Source: Candidatus Woesearchaeota archaeon CG11_big_fil_rev_8_21_14_0_20_43_8 (GTDB taxonomy: Archaea > Nanobdellota > Nanobdellia > Woesearchaeales > CG08-08-20-14). From it: 13,929 nucleotides of DNA. The notes beneath the pieces were generated by a model, which saw only the letters and a list, made by a program, of their open reading frames with translations, was not told where the DNA came from and ran no database searches. A program made the translations under genes and the position numbers. This document shows positions 12,046 to 13,929 of the stretch, one piece after another. Within the stretch, counting starts at the first letter, position 1. Each line of letters begins with the position of its first letter. Location: the NCBI GenBank assembly GCA_002762705.1, contig PCVE01000043.1, positions 1 through 13,929 on the forward strand, in the 5' to 3' direction.

Positions 12046-12903
12046 ATGAGCATATATAAAAAAATAGAAGGACAGCTATATAGACCAAAAACAATAGAAC
12101 AGATAGAAGAGATATTAGATAATTACACCACTTCTCAAGCACCGGCACAGCTTAAAAAAGATCGGCTGCTCCTGAATAAAGAACAGACAACTGATCTGCT
12201 TGAAAAAATAGTGAAACCTGCTTTTTCAGAACTAACGGGAATCAAAATAACACACAAGATCCCAATGGTCATGAGTTCAGGAAGCGACTTGATAGACAGC
12301 ATCAGATATGATTCAGGCACAGCCCTGACATATGCTGTGACAATGGAAGTCCTGACAAAGATGATTCTGAAAAAAAAGTTAAGTCTAGTCAATCTGATCG
12401 CAGGATATACATCAGCCATCGCGTCATCGACAATTTCTAAAAGAAATTTGGCTGGTCTAAGCAAGAAAAATCACATCTATGTAAAACAATTAGATGATAT
12501 CCAAATGCCACAAGTATTGGCACATGAATTGACACATTTTGTCAGGCTCCATGGGTTAGGGTGGTATAAATTCTATAAGACATTAGATATCATCGAAGAA
12601 GGTCTGGCAACAACAGTCGGTCTTCAAATCCACAAAACAATACAAAATGCTTCAGAAGATCTGACTGCTGCAAGCCAATTGAAACAAGCATATTTTCTCA
12701 TTCGAGCAAAAGAACACATTATCAAGGCATCAGATGGAAAAACACACCCGAAAAAAACAAGGCTCAAACGATTCACAACAGCCAATTTTGGATCAGGAAA
12801 GTATTATCTAGGATATGCATTATTCGCGATTGCTGTAGAAAAACATGGTGATGATGTCATAAAAAAAGCGATAAAAGGGGATTATTCATCTCTGTTTGAC
12901 TAA
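12046..12903 (+). CDS. putative HExxH zinc metallopeptidase
   Basis: 285 residues. H160-E-L-T-H164 is a zinc-binding HExxH motif, and IIEEGLA places E184/E185 twenty residues later as the probable third ligand, the gluzincin pattern. It has no signal peptide. A moderately hydrophobic stretch (LSLVNLIAGYTSAIASSTI, about 110-130) precedes the motif and may be a buried helix or membrane contact. The N-terminal 100 residues have no recognised domain, and the C-terminal YYLGYALFAIAVEKHGDDVIKKA resembles the small helical end of such peptidases. The ATG has AGAGG upstream. The gene diverges from the coiled-coil gene and converges on the next gene with no gap. The substrate is unknown. The motif could also mark an inactive relative. 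Confidence 0.75.
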   Translation: MSIYKKIEGQLYRPKTIEQIEEILDNYTTSQAPAQLKKDRLLLNKEQTTDLLEKIVKPAFSELTGIKITHKIPMVMSSGSDLIDSIRYDSGTALTYAVTMEVLTKMILKKKLSLVNLIAGYTSAIASSTISKRNLAGLSKKNHIYVKQLDDIQMPQVLAHELTHFVRLHGLGWYKFYKTLDIIEEGLATTVGLQIHKTIQNASEDLTAASQLKQAYFLIRAKEHIIKASDGKTHPKKTRLKRFTTANFGSGKYYLGYALFAIAVEKHGDDVIKKAIKGDYSSLFD

Positions 12904-13929
12904 TCATAAAGCATTTTCGAGTTCAAGTTTCAACTGTTTGTATTTATCGGATTCATCGACAGAATATTCCATCGCGCCTGACGAGATCGAAAGGACCATG
13001 TAATTTCCCCGACTATGATTTATTCCTCGTCTAAAGGTCTCTTCTCCAAATACAAGTGATGCAGCAGTAAGCAACCCACCGGTCAGAACAGAATCTAAGA
13101 AAAACGCAGCCACTGCTCCGCCGCCAGCGATGACTGTTCCAGCACCACCAAATTCCTTCATTTTCTTTTCATATGCCATTTCAGTCGGATAAATAGTCCC
13201 TATGATCTTATCATTTTCAGTCGCAAAACTGATGCCATAAGAAGAGATACAAGAGTCTCCAAGATCCGGGTCAGACAGATATTCCCTGACCGCACTGAGA
13301 TTGCATAGCTCTTCTCCGGAAACAAGTTTCGCTGACGCAGCCATCACTTTCGGCATCCCAAAATGACCTCTGATTACTGAAAAGAACTTCCCTAGATTAT
13401 TATATAATTTTTTCAGTGTCATTTTACGTTCAAATCCGAGAGTCTTGTTTGTGAAGATATGTGAATATGGTTCAAGACAATAATCCAATTTACCATCTAC
13501 GAAATGTATGCCCGGAGAATATATCTCGATATCACTGCCATTCTTGACAAGCTCATGTTCTATCCGACCCACATACCCTTTGCACCTTGTCGCTTTTCTG
13601 AACATGCCGTGAGACGTACACTCACTTTTTATCACAACATTGTCGGCATATTCCCCAAAAAAAGAACCAGGATATGAAAATCCGACTAACAAAGGCGATT
13701 GTTTTGTGCCTCTTGCTTCACGGCATAGATTAGATAATGCATTTACTGAATCTAACTGAAATAGCTGAGGGACAGACCTAGATTTAAACATTTGATAGAA
13801 AAGTTTACCGAAATGGAAATACTCACCAGGATTTGCCCCACAATAATTCTCCACACATAGGCCTACAAGCGTGCCGAATATCTTGCTGACCCTAAGATTG
13901 ACTTCTGCGATATTCCTGTCGAAATACTT
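12904..13929 (-). CDS. hypothetical protein with glycine-rich hydrophobic segment (5' end outside window)
   Basis: 341 residues are visible. A GTG at 13854 could serve as a start, but the frame stays open for 25 more codons to the window edge with protein-like content (NIAEVNLRVSKIFGTLVG), so the gene almost certainly continues beyond the window. The visible part begins with a cysteine-containing region, C-VENYCGANPGEYFHFGKLF, then an alternating beta/alpha region without known motif. A Gly/Ala-rich hydrophobic segment, GGAGTVIAGGGAVAAFFL followed by DSVLTGGLLTAASLVFG, starts about 80 residues from the C-terminus. The acidic/basic end is DESDKYKQLKLELENAL. Its stop abuts the stop of the HExxH gene. 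Family unknown. Confidence 0.75.
   Translation of the reverse strand, partial: KYFDRNIAEVNLRVSKIFGTLVGLCVENYCGANPGEYFHFGKLFYQMFKSRSVPQLFQLDSVNALSNLCREARGTKQSPLLVGFSYPGSFFGEYADNVVIKSECTSHGMFRKATRCKGYVGRIEHELVKNGSDIEIYSPGIHFVDGKLDYCLEPYSHIFTNKTLGFERKMTLKKLYNNLGKFFSVIRGHFGMPKVMAASAKLVSGEELCNLSAVREYLSDPDLGDSCISSYGISFATENDKIIGTIYPTEMAYEKKMKEFGGAGTVIAGGGAVAAFFLDSVLTGGLLTAASLVFGEETFRRGINHSRGNYMVLSISSGAMEYSVDESDKYKQLKLELENAL

Noticed and set aside
12904..13854. Complete gene starting at the GTG at 13854
   Set aside because: The same frame stays open with protein-like sequence to the window edge, so the GTG is probably internal.
1..13929. CRISPR array, insertion sequence or transposase
   Set aside because: There are no regularly spaced repeats, no transposase-like protein and no terminal inverted repeats around a gene. 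The only direct repeat is the tRNA-Tyr tail.

Overview
The window is archaeal. It carries the split RNA polymerase subunits B''/B' and A'/A'', RpoH, L30e, archaeal NusA, S12 and S7. It also has tRNA genes with bulge-helix-bulge introns and no encoded CCA, TATA-like promoters, and GGTGA/GGAGG ribosome binding sites. The B''/B' split is the euryarchaeal and DPANN arrangement. Several intron positions and the lineage-specific flank proteins would fit a DPANN-like or deep euryarchaeal genome. I cannot name the phylum from sequence alone.

Layout. Positions 1-122 may hold the last codons of an unknown gene. Positions 265-1007 hold three + strand tRNA genes, and all of them are interrupted. tRNA-Tyr(GTA) has a 60-nt intron at 37/38. 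tRNA-Asp(GTC) has two introns, 17 nt at 37/38 and 38 nt inside the T loop. tRNA-Lys(TTT) has an 18-nt intron in the D loop. A 100-nt tandem unit just after tRNA-Tyr duplicates the end of that gene together with its T-rich trailer. Only 46 nt after tRNA-Lys the RNA polymerase operon begins: rpoH, rpoB'', rpoB', rpoA', rpoA'', rpl30e, nusA, then rps12 and rps7, which have their own promoter. It closes with a hairpin whose loop contains the rps7 stop codon, followed by a T tract. The elongation factor genes and rps10 that often follow rps7 in euryarchaeal operons are absent.

Positions 10252-10458 are non-coding and contain two large, well-formed hairpins.

From 10459 to the window end are accessory genes of unknown function. 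They are a protein with a glycine-rich hydrophobic segment (-), a coiled-coil protein with an Ala/Pro-rich linker (-), an HExxH metallopeptidase-like protein (+), and a large protein with a second glycine-rich segment (-). The last is still open at the window edge, so it is a partial gene. The protease-like gene and the last gene are convergent, and their stop codons are directly adjacent.

The first two thirds is therefore a conserved transcription/translation island driven from an intron-rich tRNA cluster. The last third is a lineage-specific cluster with a divergent promoter region around 11850-12045.
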